A stretch of 64,000 nucleotides of DNA from an uncultured Gammaproteobacteria bacterium. Its GTDB lineage: Bacteria; Pseudomonadota; Gammaproteobacteria; Steroidobacterales; UBA11654. A program made the translations under genes and the position numbers. Positions 34,745 to 44,403 of the stretch are shown here, one piece after another; position 1 is the stretch's first letter; each line of letters starts with the position of its first letter. Location of the stretch: contig CACDKD010000003.1 of assembly GCA_902553145.1 (NCBI GenBank), positions 128,168 through 192,167 of the forward strand, read 5' to 3'. The notes beneath the pieces are model-generated. The model saw only the letters and a list, made by a program, of their open reading frames with translations, was not told the origin of the DNA and ran no database searches.

Positions 34745-35530
34745 ATGGTCTTAAGAAAAGAAAAAACTAGAGAAAAGGTAAGCTTAAAAAAGGGCATATT
34801 CATTTTGCCTAACTTATTTACTTCGGCAAATCTATTTGCGGGATGTTTTTCAATATTTTGCTCGATTGACGGTCAGTATGAGATGGCAATAATTTCTGTC
34901 ATTGTGGCTGTTTTCTTAGATGGTTTGGATGGAAAGGTTGCAAGAGCTGCAAATGCCGTATCTGATTTTGGGAAAGACTATGACAGTCTTTGCGATCTCA
35001 TTTCCTTCGGTGTAGCTCCATCAATTTTGTTTTATTCTTGGGCGACAACTCACTTTATTGAGGCAATTGATATCAAATTTATATGGCTTCTGTCATTTTT
35101 TTATATCGCGACAACTGCTTTAAGGCTTGCCAGATTCAATAATCATCTTGTTTTGAAATCTGAAAATTATTTCTTAGGATTGCCATCACCCGCTTCGGCA
35201 ACTTTAGTCACGGTAATGCTCTGGCAATGCGTGATAAATTCATTTGACAATTTAAATGCTCTGATTGTAATTTCTACTTTTTATCTAATCGCGTCTATCC
35301 TCATGGTGTCAAAAATTAAATACAACAGCTTTAAGGATCTTAGAACGCTAAATAGAATGCCCTTCAATGGAGCTTTATTGATTCCGCTAATATTCATTTT
35401 AATTATTATCGATGCACCAAATGTCCTTGGCGTTTTATCCATTTTCTATCTTGTTTCAGGATTACTTGTTGCATCATTGAGAGCGCTAAGAAATCAGTTC
35501 AATAAGAAAGAAAGCGAAGTCTCAGAGTAG
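34745..35530 (+). CDS. pssA: CDP-diacylglycerol-serine O-phosphatidyltransferase
   Basis: 261 residues of the membrane-embedded PssA type. The catalytic motif is complete: DGLDGKVARAANAVSDFG followed by KDYDSLCD. ILPNLFTSANLFAGC at the start and ATTALRLARFN and FLGLPSPASA later are PssA-specific. About eight helices. It makes phosphatidylserine, the precursor of phosphatidylethanolamine. It is followed at three bases by the uracil-DNA glycosylase gene, in one operon with it and the UMF1 carrier. Confidence 0.92.
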   Translation: MVLRKEKTREKVSLKKGIFILPNLFTSANLFAGCFSIFCSIDGQYEMAIISVIVAVFLDGLDGKVARAANAVSDFGKDYDSLCDLISFGVAPSILFYSWATTHFIEAIDIKFIWLLSFFYIATTALRLARFNNHLVLKSENYFLGLPSPASATLVTVMLWQCVINSFDNLNALIVISTFYLIASILMVSKIKYNSFKDLRTLNRMPFNGALLIPLIFILIIIDAPNVLGVLSIFYLVSGLLVASLRALRNQFNKKESEVSE

Positions 35531-35533
35531 ATT

Positions 35534-36178
35534 ATGTCCATGGGGGGAAATCTTTTTCAATCATTGGGGATTGATACTTATAAACTCAGAGATAATAGCC
35601 CGAAAAATGCCAATCAAACTAAAGATAATGATTGGCCTCGGATAGAGTCAAAAGTAACAAACTGTACAAAATGTTCCCTCCATAAAGGACGAAATAAAAC
35701 AGTTTTTGGTGACGGGAACAGAGACGCAGATTGGTTTTTTGTTGGAGAAGCTCCTGGCAAAGACGAAGATCTTCAAGGCAAGCCATTTGTCGGTAGAGCA
35801 GGGCGCTTATTGACCGAGGTGATTTTTTCCATTGGCTTGTCAAGAGAAGAAGTTTTTATTGCGAATATTCTAAAATGCAGACCGCCCGACAATCGTGATC
35901 CTAAAACCGAAGAAGTGGAACAATGTTTTGCTTACCTAGAAAGACAAATTGATTTGGTTAAACCGAAGATTATAATTGCTGTCGGTAGAATTGCAGCACA
36001 ATCACTCTTAGGGTCAGATTTACCGATGGGTAAATTAAGAGGAAGGATTCATGGATTTGGATCCAGTAAAATACCCACATTGGTTATATACCATCCAGCA
36101 TATTTGTTAAGAAGTCCTTCTCAAAAACATAAAGTATGGGAAGATTTACAAATAGCAAATGATTTCCTAAAAAAATGA
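35534..36178 (+). CDS. Family 4 (iron-sulfur) uracil-DNA glycosylase
   Basis: 214 residues. CTKCSLHKGRN supplies the first two cluster cysteines, and CRPPDNRDPKTEEVEQC the other two. VGEAPGKDEDLQGKPFVGRAG is motif A with GEAPG, and YHPAYLLR is motif B. This is the type-4 UDG fold found in thermophiles and many bacteria; it excises uracil from DNA. It may substitute for Ung. The end overlaps the next ATG by four bases. Confidence 0.92.
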   Translation: MSMGGNLFQSLGIDTYKLRDNSPKNANQTKDNDWPRIESKVTNCTKCSLHKGRNKTVFGDGNRDADWFFVGEAPGKDEDLQGKPFVGRAGRLLTEVIFSIGLSREEVFIANILKCRPPDNRDPKTEEVEQCFAYLERQIDLVKPKIIIAVGRIAAQSLLGSDLPMGKLRGRIHGFGSSKIPTLVIYHPAYLLRSPSQKHKVWEDLQIANDFLKK

Positions 36179-37434
36179 TTTTTAAAAAATATAAGAAAGA
36201 TGCCATCTCATGGGCTTTCTACGATTGGGCAAATTCAGCTTTTGCAACCACTGTGATGGCTGGTTTTTTCCCAATATTTTATAAATCTTTCTGGGCGACT
36301 GATTTATCAGATTTGGAAAGCACTGCGATGGTTGGTTATGCCAATTCCTTGTCAGGATTGATTGTTGTTTTGTTGGCTCCCATATTGGGAGCATATGCTG
36401 ATATTGGCACCAAGAGAAAAAAACTCTTGATCTCTTTTGCAAGTCTTGGAATTGTTTGCACAGCATCATTTTACTTTATTCCTCAGGGCGAATGGATGCT
36501 TGCGGCGATTCTATATGCATTTGCGGCAGTAGGATTTTCAGGAGGCAATGTATTTTATGACTCCCTCATTGTCTCGGTTTCGAATAATGAAAATAGAAAT
36601 CGCGTCTCAGCATTGGGGTATTCATTGGGTTATTTGGGTGGCGGATTACTTTTTCTAGTCAATGTTATTATGTTTCTCAATCCACAATTTTTTGGAATAG
36701 AAAATCAATCCAATGCTATTTTGATTTCTTTTGTGATGGTGGCTTTTTGGTGGGCTTTTTTCAGCATTCCAATTCTAAGAAATGTATCTGAGTCAGATAC
36801 TCAAAAACAAGAATCAAGATTCTTTAAAGCCATATTGCAATCCTTCAATGAGGTCTATCAGACATTGATGGAAGTTAGGAAGTATAAAAATGTTGCGATT
36901 TTTCTTTTGGCTTACTGGTTTTATATGGATGGCATTGACACAATTGTCAGAATGGCAACCGCCTATGGCTCTGATATAGGATTGGAGGCTTCATCCATGA
37001 TTACTGCCCTAATTTTGACTCAATTTGTAGGATTTCCATCTACTCTTATTTTTGGTTACTTTGCAGATAAGATTGGTTTTAAAAAGATAATCAGTATTGG
37101 TATTCTGATCTACATATTGATATCTATTTTCGCGAGCAGAATCACAACGGCAACTGAATTTTATCTGATGGCAGTTGTGGTTGGACTGGTTATGGGAGGC
37201 GTGCAAGCAGTCAGTCGAGCCTACTTTAGCAGCATCATTCCTGAAGATAAAGAAGCACAGTTTTTTGGGTTCTATAATCTAGTGGGTAAATCAGCTGTGG
37301 TTGCTGGACCTGCATTACTTGCTTGGATATCCATGATTTTCAATACACCTAGGGCAGGCATATTGGGTTTGTTGATTTTATTTATCCCTGGATTGATTTT
37401 GCTTTGGATGGTTCCAACCCAAAAAAACTCATAG
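36175..37434 (+). CDS. UMF1-family MFS transporter (Atg22-like)
   Basis: 419 residues, about 12 helices. The N-terminal AISWAFYDWANSAFATTV followed by FFPIFYKSFWA, and APILGAYADIGTKRKKLL, are the signature of the UMF1 family related to vacuolar Atg22. Later VMGGVQAVSRAYFSSIIP and FFGFYNLVGKSAVVAGPAL complete it. Yeast Atg22 exports amino acids from the vacuole, and bacterial substrates are not established. It overlaps the glycosylase gene by ATGA and the convergent valS end by six bases. Confidence 0.88.
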   Translation: MIFKKYKKDAISWAFYDWANSAFATTVMAGFFPIFYKSFWATDLSDLESTAMVGYANSLSGLIVVLLAPILGAYADIGTKRKKLLISFASLGIVCTASFYFIPQGEWMLAAILYAFAAVGFSGGNVFYDSLIVSVSNNENRNRVSALGYSLGYLGGGLLFLVNVIMFLNPQFFGIENQSNAILISFVMVAFWWAFFSIPILRNVSESDTQKQESRFFKAILQSFNEVYQTLMEVRKYKNVAIFLLAYWFYMDGIDTIVRMATAYGSDIGLEASSMITALILTQFVGFPSTLIFGYFADKIGFKKIISIGILIYILISIFASRITTATEFYLMAVVVGLVMGGVQAVSRAYFSSIIPEDKEAQFFGFYNLVGKSAVVAGPALLAWISMIFNTPRAGILGLLILFIPGLILLWMVPTQKNS

Positions 37435-40176
37435 CAATTTAATTTGCTCTTCGATTCTGGTTTGATCAGACATCAATGATTTGAGCTTTCCCTTTAATTC
37501 TTCGACAACTTCGGTTGGGGCTTTTTCAACAAAGGTATCGTTTGACAATCTATCTTGAACCGATTTGAGTTCTTGATTAAGTTTTACTAGTTTCTTTTCC
37601 AATCTTGCTTTTTCCTCTTCTATATCGACCAACCCTTCCAATGGTATATAAATTTTCATTTGATTGAGTAATGCAAAAGCTGACTTTGGGATATCATCGG
37701 AAGTATCTTTTTGGATGATCGACTCAACCGATGCTAGATTGAGTATAAATGATCCCAGTGATTCTAGTCTTTTACTATCTGTATTTGAGGCATCATTAAT
37801 GATGATTTTGATGGATTCATTTGGCGGAATATTCATTTCAGATCGAATCTGACGAACCGAGGAAACAATATTCTTAAGCCATTCTGTATTTGCAACAATT
37901 TCATCATCCACCCTCCAGTCATTTGAGGAAGGAAAGTCAGCTTTCATAATACTTCTTCTTTTATTGTCCTCGTTCAATGATTGCCAAATTTCCTCTGTAA
38001 TAAAAGGAATCGTTGGATGCAACATCCTTAGGATTGCATCAAGCATCTTTATTAGATTGTTTTTTGTATAATCCTTTTGTGAATCTGATATCTCGGGATC
38101 ATTGATCAGTGTTTTTGCCAATTCGATATACCAGTCACAAAAATCATTCCAAACAAATTCGTACATTGCGGTTGCTGCTAGATCAAAACGATATTTATTA
38201 AATTGCCTTTCGATTTCGTCAATTGTGCCTGCGAATTTTGATTGGATCCATTGGTCAATGGCATGTCCATTCGCATCATTTATATCCAATAACTCAAAAT
38301 CATTGGTATTCATTTTAATGAAACGTGATGCATTCCAAATTTTATTACAAAAATTTCGATAACCTTCTACTCTCCTAAGATCTAGACGAATATCTCTTCC
38401 AGTAGACGCCTGAATTGCAAAATTAAAGCGAAGTGCATCCGTTCCAAAGTCAGGGATGCCATTAGGAAATTCTTTTTTTGTATCATTAATGATTCTTTTT
38501 TCCATTTCAGGTTGCATCAGACCTTGAACTCGTTTCTCAAGAAGGTCCTCAAGACTGATTCCGTCTATTAAATCAATTGGATCGAGAATATTGCCTTTCG
38601 ATTTCGACATTTTTTGACCATTTTTATCTTTAATCAGGCCATGTATATATATTTCTTTGAAGGGAATCTCCTTCATAAACTTAAGACCCATCATCACCAT
38701 TCTTGCGACCCAAAAGAAGATAATATCAAAGCCCGTTACCAAGACGTTTGTTGGATAAAATGTTTTTAGATCGTATGTTTCATCTGGCCATCCAAGACTG
38801 GAGAATGGCCAAAGGGCAGATGAAAACCACGTATCAAGGACATCCTCGTCCTGCATTAAAGCAATTGAGTTTTTTATGTTATTTTTTTCTCGAACCTCGG
38901 ACTCGCTTTCTCCAACATAAACATTTCCTTCATTATCATACCAAGCTGGTATTCTATGACCCCACCACAGTTGCCTTGAGATACACCAATCCTGAATATT
39001 CTCTAACCACTCGAAGTAGGTTTTAGACCAATTCTCAGGAACAAATTTTAATTCACCGTTTTTGACGACCGTTATTGCAGGTTCTGCCAATGGTTCCATC
39101 TTTAAAAACCATTGATTAGTAATCAGTGGCTCAAGAATTGCTCCGCTTCTGTCTCCTCTGGGGATTGTGAGTGTGTAATCTTCAATTTCTTGCATCAGAC
39201 CAAGTGATTCAATATCTTCAACAATCTTTCGTCTTGCATCAAAGCGATCCAAACCTTGATATTCTTTTGGTGCTGATTGAATGATCTTTGCACTTTGATC
39301 AAGAATGCTGATTATTTCAAGATCATGTTTTTTTCCGATATCGAAGTCATTGAAATCATGACCAGGTGTTATTTTTAAACATCCAGTTCCAAATTCTTGA
39401 TCCACATAATCGTCTGCTATGATTGGAATTTTTCTATCTGTGAGGGGAAGATTCACCAGTTTTCCAATTAGATTTTTGTAGCGTTCATCATCTGGATGAA
39501 CTGCTACAGCAGTGTCTCCCAACATTGTTTCTGGCCTTGTTGTTGCGACGACTATGCAGTCATCTAAGCCATCGATTGGATATTTCATATGCCACAATGA
39601 ACCTTTTTCCTCCGAGGTCACAACCTCAAGATCCGACAATGCGGTTTGCAATATAGGATCCCAATTGACAAGTCTCTTGCCTCTATAGATCAATCCTTCT
39701 TCATAGAGTTGAATAAAAACTCTAGTGACGCCTTGAACGAGATTTTCATCCATGGTGAACTTCTCTCTTGTCCAATCAGTAGAGGCACCCAATCTTTTCA
39801 TTTGTTGGGTTATTGTGTTTCCAGACTTCTCTTTCCACTTCCATACTTCTTTTTCGAATGCTTCTCTTCCGAGTTTCTGCCTAGAAGTTCCTGATCTTTC
39901 TAATTGCCTCTCAACAACCATTTGCGTAGCAATGCCCGCATGATCCGTTCCTACCTGCCATAAAGTATTGTTTCCCTTCATTCGTTGATAACGAATGATG
40001 ATATCCATGATCGTGTCTTGAAATGCATGACCCATATGCAATGTCCCTGTGACATTTGGTGGAGGAATCACAATACAGTATGGGTCGCCTGATTTTGATG
40101 GAGAGAAGTATCCTGAATCTTCCCAGGATTCGTATATTCTGGATTCGATTTCTTTCGGGTTATATGTCTTATCCAA
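37429..40176 (-). CDS. valS: Valyl-tRNA synthetase
   Basis: 915 residues, class Ia. PPPNVTGTLHMGHAF carries the HIGH motif and KNGQKMSKSKGNI the KMSKS loop. The CP1 editing domain has TTRPETMLGDTAVAVHP and GTGCLKITPGHDFND. A C-terminal coiled coil (EEEKARLEKKLVKLNQELKSV) is the ValRS-specific arm. It charges tRNA-Val. holC lies directly upstream with one base between, the conserved pepA-holC-valS order of Gammaproteobacteria. Confidence 0.97.
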   Translation of the reverse strand: MDKTYNPKEIESRIYESWEDSGYFSPSKSGDPYCIVIPPPNVTGTLHMGHAFQDTIMDIIIRYQRMKGNNTLWQVGTDHAGIATQMVVERQLERSGTSRQKLGREAFEKEVWKWKEKSGNTITQQMKRLGASTDWTREKFTMDENLVQGVTRVFIQLYEEGLIYRGKRLVNWDPILQTALSDLEVVTSEEKGSLWHMKYPIDGLDDCIVVATTRPETMLGDTAVAVHPDDERYKNLIGKLVNLPLTDRKIPIIADDYVDQEFGTGCLKITPGHDFNDFDIGKKHDLEIISILDQSAKIIQSAPKEYQGLDRFDARRKIVEDIESLGLMQEIEDYTLTIPRGDRSGAILEPLITNQWFLKMEPLAEPAITVVKNGELKFVPENWSKTYFEWLENIQDWCISRQLWWGHRIPAWYDNEGNVYVGESESEVREKNNIKNSIALMQDEDVLDTWFSSALWPFSSLGWPDETYDLKTFYPTNVLVTGFDIIFFWVARMVMMGLKFMKEIPFKEIYIHGLIKDKNGQKMSKSKGNILDPIDLIDGISLEDLLEKRVQGLMQPEMEKRIINDTKKEFPNGIPDFGTDALRFNFAIQASTGRDIRLDLRRVEGYRNFCNKIWNASRFIKMNTNDFELLDINDANGHAIDQWIQSKFAGTIDEIERQFNKYRFDLAATAMYEFVWNDFCDWYIELAKTLINDPEISDSQKDYTKNNLIKMLDAILRMLHPTIPFITEEIWQSLNEDNKRRSIMKADFPSSNDWRVDDEIVANTEWLKNIVSSVRQIRSEMNIPPNESIKIIINDASNTDSKRLESLGSFILNLASVESIIQKDTSDDIPKSAFALLNQMKIYIPLEGLVDIEEEKARLEKKLVKLNQELKSVQDRLSNDTFVEKAPTEVVEELKGKLKSLMSDQTRIEEQIKLL

Positions 40177-40177
40177 T

Positions 40178-40612
40178 TCAGTTCACCCTATGAGATTTAA
40201 TCCTATAATTTAAATCCTTGTATGCTTTCCACTTTATTCTCGCAAGACTTCTTTTTTCTTCAGAGGATAGAACAATTTCATGAATTTTCTTAGGTCGTAA
40301 TGAAGGATCTTCAGCCTGGTCTGAAAGATTAATTATGACATCGAAGCTCGCATCAGGAAAAGTATCACAACCAATGGATATTGGTACATTTTGGTTTTTA
40401 TCATCTAATCTAGAATGCGGAATAAAACTTTCTTGTCGAAAGGTCCAAAGTTGATCATCAATTAGTTTTGCCTGCTCTTCATTTGAAGCATGTATATAAA
40501 TTTGACCAAATCGTTTTTTGTAGCCCTTTTCAACCAAACGATAGACATAATTCATCTGCTTTTTTTCATCATCATTCTCAAAGTGATGGAAAATGACTTC
40601 GATACTTTTCAT
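40178..40612 (-). CDS. holC: DNA polymerase III chi subunit
   Basis: 144 residues (E. coli 147). VIFHHFENDDEKKQMNYVYRLVEKGYKKRFGQIYIH, with QLWTFRQESFIPH, is the HolC core, and the ending VINLSDQAED is typical. Chi bridges the clamp loader to SSB. It is placed between pepA and valS as in most Gammaproteobacteria. Confidence 0.9.
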   Translation of the reverse strand: MKSIEVIFHHFENDDEKKQMNYVYRLVEKGYKKRFGQIYIHASNEEQAKLIDDQLWTFRQESFIPHSRLDDKNQNVPISIGCDTFPDASFDVIINLSDQAEDPSLRPKKIHEIVLSSEEKRSLARIKWKAYKDLNYRIKSHRVN

Positions 40613-40623
40613 TTATCAAATGA

Positions 40624-42126
40624 TTATATTTTTGATTCGTTGATAAGAAATTCTGACATTAAGCCCATTGGTCTTCCAGTTGCACCTTTATTAGCGCCTT
40701 CGGCCCAAGCGACACCTGCTATGTCAATGTGTGCCCAATCATAATCCCCTACAAATTTTTGGAGAAAGCACCCCGCAGTGATTGTTCCGGCTCCAGAGCC
40801 ACGAGTACTGATATTGGCAACGTCAGCAAAGTTGCTGACAATCTGATCGGCATACTCTTCAGTTAAAGGAAGCCTCCATGTCACATCATCGGTCGTTTGT
40901 CCGCATTCGAATAGTTTTTCAGCGAGCTGGTCAGAATTACTCATAAGTCCAGAATGATGAGCTCCCAGTGCAACGACACAAGCTCCTGTGAGCGTAGCCA
41001 TATCGATAATTAATTTAGGCTTGTATTTTTGAGCATAGGTCAATGCATCAGCCAATATCAGTCTTCCTTCAGCATCCGTATTCAATATTTCAATCGTTGT
41101 TCCTGACATTGATTTTACTACGTCACCAGGCAATGTCGCAGTACTGCTTGGAACATTTTCACACGCCGGCACGACGAATAATGCATTAATGGGAAGGTTA
41201 AGTTCTGTAACCATTTGCAAAAGACCAATTGTTGTGGAAGCTCCACACATGTCATATTTCATTTCATCCATTTTATTGGAGGGTTTTAGCGAAATGCCTC
41301 CAGTATCAAATGTGATTCCTTTGCCAACAACGGCGACTGGTTTTTGACTTTTTGGGCCATTAAAAAATTCAGCAATAATCATTTTTGCGGGTTCTTTGGC
41401 TCCTGCCGTGACTGATAAGAGTGAGTCCATTCCAAGCTTTTTCATCTGAGCTTCATTTAAAACCTTTAGTTTTGCTGATTTATTCTTGCTAACTATTTTT
41501 CTAGCCACAGACGCCAGGTAAGTTGGTGTACAAATATTTGCCGGTAGGTCACCCAGTTCTCTTACGAGTTGCGTTGCTTTTCCTATGGCATCACCATGCT
41601 TTAAGCCTGTTTGTATTTCTCTTATAGCTTTCTTTCCATTGGTTCCAATCTCAATCTTTCGAAGGCCTAGATTCTTTTTATTGCTCTCTTTTGTAGTGGT
41701 GTATTGATAGCTAATGGAATGCCATGACTCCGCTAAAACTCTTGATAATCGATATGCTTTTTCTGGATTATCAATTTTTTCAACGCCGTCATGAATTAAG
41801 CTCACAACACTCTTATGATTGGTATGCGAAATCTTATTTAGTGCCGATATAACTGCTTTTCTATAATTCTTTTGTGAAAAATCTTCATATTTTCCGCATC
41901 CAACAAGAACAATCCTTTTATAAGATTTCCCTGTTACGGGAATAATTCTTGTTTGACCAATTTTCCCTTGAATGTCTTTATTTTTAATAAAATCATCAAT
42001 CAACTTTCCATTTGCTGTATTGACGAGCTTTGCACATCCTCTGAGCTTTCCATCATTAAATATTGAAATCATCAAGCAATCTGATTTGATCTCATTAATC
42101 TTTTTATTATTCGTAGAGAATTTCAT
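40624..42126 (-). CDS. pepA: Leucyl aminopeptidase (cytosol aminopeptidase)
   Basis: 500 residues (E. coli 503). The M17 signature NTDAEGRLILADAL is complete, with VGKGITFDTGGISLKPS and DMCGASTTIGLL as upstream metal-site segments, including the catalytic Lys. ARG is replaced as in the family by the GRLILAD arginine. It releases N-terminal Leu and other residues in a dimanganese hexamer; in E. coli it also acts in Xer recombination and carAB control. It heads the pepA-holC-valS group and is divergent from lptF. Confidence 0.96.
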   Translation of the reverse strand: MKFSTNNKKINEIKSDCLMISIFNDGKLRGCAKLVNTANGKLIDDFIKNKDIQGKIGQTRIIPVTGKSYKRIVLVGCGKYEDFSQKNYRKAVISALNKISHTNHKSVVSLIHDGVEKIDNPEKAYRLSRVLAESWHSISYQYTTTKESNKKNLGLRKIEIGTNGKKAIREIQTGLKHGDAIGKATQLVRELGDLPANICTPTYLASVARKIVSKNKSAKLKVLNEAQMKKLGMDSLLSVTAGAKEPAKMIIAEFFNGPKSQKPVAVVGKGITFDTGGISLKPSNKMDEMKYDMCGASTTIGLLQMVTELNLPINALFVVPACENVPSSTATLPGDVVKSMSGTTIEILNTDAEGRLILADALTYAQKYKPKLIIDMATLTGACVVALGAHHSGLMSNSDQLAEKLFECGQTTDDVTWRLPLTEEYADQIVSNFADVANISTRGSGAGTITAGCFLQKFVGDYDWAHIDIAGVAWAEGANKGATGRPMGLMSEFLINESKI

Positions 42127-42262
42127 TTTTTAAATCCTATGTTTTTTTATTCTAGTAGCTAGACCAATCAAAGTAATTAGTAGATCATAATTGTAGTGTA
42201 ATGATATGGTCATTAAAACTAATAAATCTGTACCCATTGTATTTTTTTGAAGAGCATCTGTT

Positions 42263-43333
42263 GTGAATAAAATTATAAGTCAGTATATATTAAGAGAGCT
42301 TTTTACGACCTGGGTTGGCGTGACACTTATTCTATTAATTGTTCTTATCACAAATAAGTTTGCAGATGTAATAAGCGATATTGCTGCTGGTGATATTCTC
42401 TCATCATCTCTTCTTCCAATTATTGCCCTATCATCCATTGAGTATCTGATCATATTACTTCCCTTGAGCACTTTTTTGTCTGCCATCATTGTGATTGGTC
42501 GCTTCTATAGAGATCATGAAATGACTGCTATACAGGTTGCAGGTAAGGGCACTGGATTTATTTATAAGATATTCTTTTTCCCTCTTATTGTTTTAATTTT
42601 GATATTGGGATTTATTTCAACAGTCATATCCCCTAACGCAAAACAAAGCATCTTGTTGAAAGAAGAGGAAGCAATGCGCTCTGTGGGTATAGAGTTTTTT
42701 GAACCAGGAAGATTTGTAAATTTAAAGGATGGAGCTGTATTTTATGCTCAAGGAAGATCAGAAAAAAATCGATTCATAAAAGTTTTTCTCCAAAAAAAGA
42801 CAAAAAATAAAGTCAGTGTTATCACTTCTGAATATGCTGAAATTCAATCTTTAGAAGATAACTTGAGCCGACTTGTTTTCTTTAATGGGCAAAGGTATGA
42901 AGGCCTTCCTGGAACAACTGACTTTCGTGTTCTTAGATTTGCTGAGCATAAGTTGCCACTTTTTTTTGATTCCAATGACATTAATGATGAAAGTTATGAA
43001 ACTAAAAACTTTAATGAGCTAATCATGGATGAGTCTGTACCCTCAAGGTCAGAATTACAATGGAGGGTTTCTCCATCGATAGCATTGATTATATTGGTAC
43101 TTTTGGCAGTTCCATTGAGTAAGTCATCGCCCAGAGAAGGTCAGTATGGAGGCTTAATTATAGGAGTATTGATATACCTTATTTATGTGAATATGTTGGG
43201 TGCTGCAAAGGTTTGGTTTGAGCAGGGCAATAGTCCTATTGAACTTGGTATTTGGTGGGTTCATGGATGTTTTGCTGTTTTCTTGATTATCTATTTGTAT
43301 TTCAAGAATAGGCTTTCGAGGATAGGGCGATGA
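42263..43333 (+). CDS. lptF: LPS export permease LptF
   Basis: 356 residues, GTG start after GAAGAG. Six helices with a periplasmic beta-jellyroll between helices 3 and 4, as in the YjgP/YjgQ family. SQYILRELFTTWVGVTLILL begins helix 1 and LQWRVSPSIALIILVLLAVPLS helix 4. With LptG and the ATPase LptB it extracts lipopolysaccharide from the inner membrane. pepA is divergently transcribed next to lptF in E. coli too. Confidence 0.95.
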   Translation: MNKIISQYILRELFTTWVGVTLILLIVLITNKFADVISDIAAGDILSSSLLPIIALSSIEYLIILLPLSTFLSAIIVIGRFYRDHEMTAIQVAGKGTGFIYKIFFFPLIVLILILGFISTVISPNAKQSILLKEEEAMRSVGIEFFEPGRFVNLKDGAVFYAQGRSEKNRFIKVFLQKKTKNKVSVITSEYAEIQSLEDNLSRLVFFNGQRYEGLPGTTDFRVLRFAEHKLPLFFDSNDINDESYETKNFNELIMDESVPSRSELQWRVSPSIALIILVLLAVPLSKSSPREGQYGGLIIGVLIYLIYVNMLGAAKVWFEQGNSPIELGIWWVHGCFAVFLIIYLYFKNRLSRIGR

Positions 43334-44403
43334 ACATTATTGATCTATATCTTTTTAAATCAATTTTTAGAGCGACCTTGGTTGTTGGATCTGTTTTTGC
43401 ATCGCTTTCCCTTTTTGTTGATTTTGTAAGTCAGAGTGACGATATAGGGATTGGATCTTATGGTGTATATGAAGCAATACAATACTCGCTTATGAAATTA
43501 CCCAGTTCTTTGATCACTTTTATTCCAATCATGGTTTTAATAGGTTCATTAGTTGCTCTTGGTAATCTTGGAAAAAACAGCGAATTAATTGTACTGATGT
43601 CATCGGGATTTTCATTTTTTAGGCTTTCTCTATCCGTCTTTTTTTCAGGCGCTTTATTAGCACTAATTTTTAGCGGATCTGGTGAGTATATTTCTTCTCC
43701 ATTGGAGAGGTATGCGGATCAGTTCAGAACAAAAAATAAATTCAATATCGAAACACTTGGAGACAGTGGAGGCTTTTGGGTTATTGATGAAAGCAAAATC
43801 ATAAATATTAATTTCGTTAAGGAAAATAACAGTTTTGGAGAGGTTACAATATTTGAAATCGATGAAAATTTTGCAATCCAAAAAATTTCTCAAGCTTCAT
43901 CTGCTGGGATCGATGATTTCAATCAATGGATACTTAGCAATCTTTCTGAGACACTTTTTTCAGATATTGGAATTGAGTCTAATTTTTCGAGATATCAGAT
44001 TGAGAGAACTGATTTAGATAGAGATCTCGTAAGCTTAAGTGTTACGGATTCTGATGAATTAAACGTAATTGAGTTATCAAGATTCATTGATTATCTTGAT
44101 AACAATAATTTGGATACAAAAACATATCAAACTGCCCTCCATAATCGGTTGGCTTCTTTTTTAATTATTCCGATTTTAGCTTTATTGGCATTGCAAATGT
44201 CAGTTGGCTCTCAAAGAAAAAGAGGATCTGGATTTAGAATTTTAATTGGAATGATTATTGGCTTAGCATATTTTATAGCACAGAACACCATACTTGAGTC
44301 TTCACAGATCTTTGAAATTAGGCCTGAAATTATTGGCTATATTCCACTGATTTTTGTTACTTTTATCACTATGATTTTGTTCAGTATTAGAAGGGTTCCA
44401 TGA
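43330..44403 (+). CDS. lptG: LPS export permease LptG
   Basis: 357 residues with the same six-helix layout as LptF. IDLYLFKSIFRATLVVGSVF opens helix 1, LVALGNLGKNSELIVLMSSG is the coupling-helix region that contacts LptB, and LHNRLASFLIIPILALLALQ lies at helix 4. It overlaps lptF by four bases (ATGA) and the next lipoprotein gene by four bases, forming one translational unit. Confidence 0.95.
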   Translation: MNIIDLYLFKSIFRATLVVGSVFASLSLFVDFVSQSDDIGIGSYGVYEAIQYSLMKLPSSLITFIPIMVLIGSLVALGNLGKNSELIVLMSSGFSFFRLSLSVFFSGALLALIFSGSGEYISSPLERYADQFRTKNKFNIETLGDSGGFWVIDESKIININFVKENNSFGEVTIFEIDENFAIQKISQASSAGIDDFNQWILSNLSETLFSDIGIESNFSRYQIERTDLDRDLVSLSVTDSDELNVIELSRFIDYLDNNNLDTKTYQTALHNRLASFLIIPILALLALQMSVGSQRKRGSGFRILIGMIIGLAYFIAQNTILESSQIFEIRPEIIGYIPLIFVTFITMILFSIRRVP

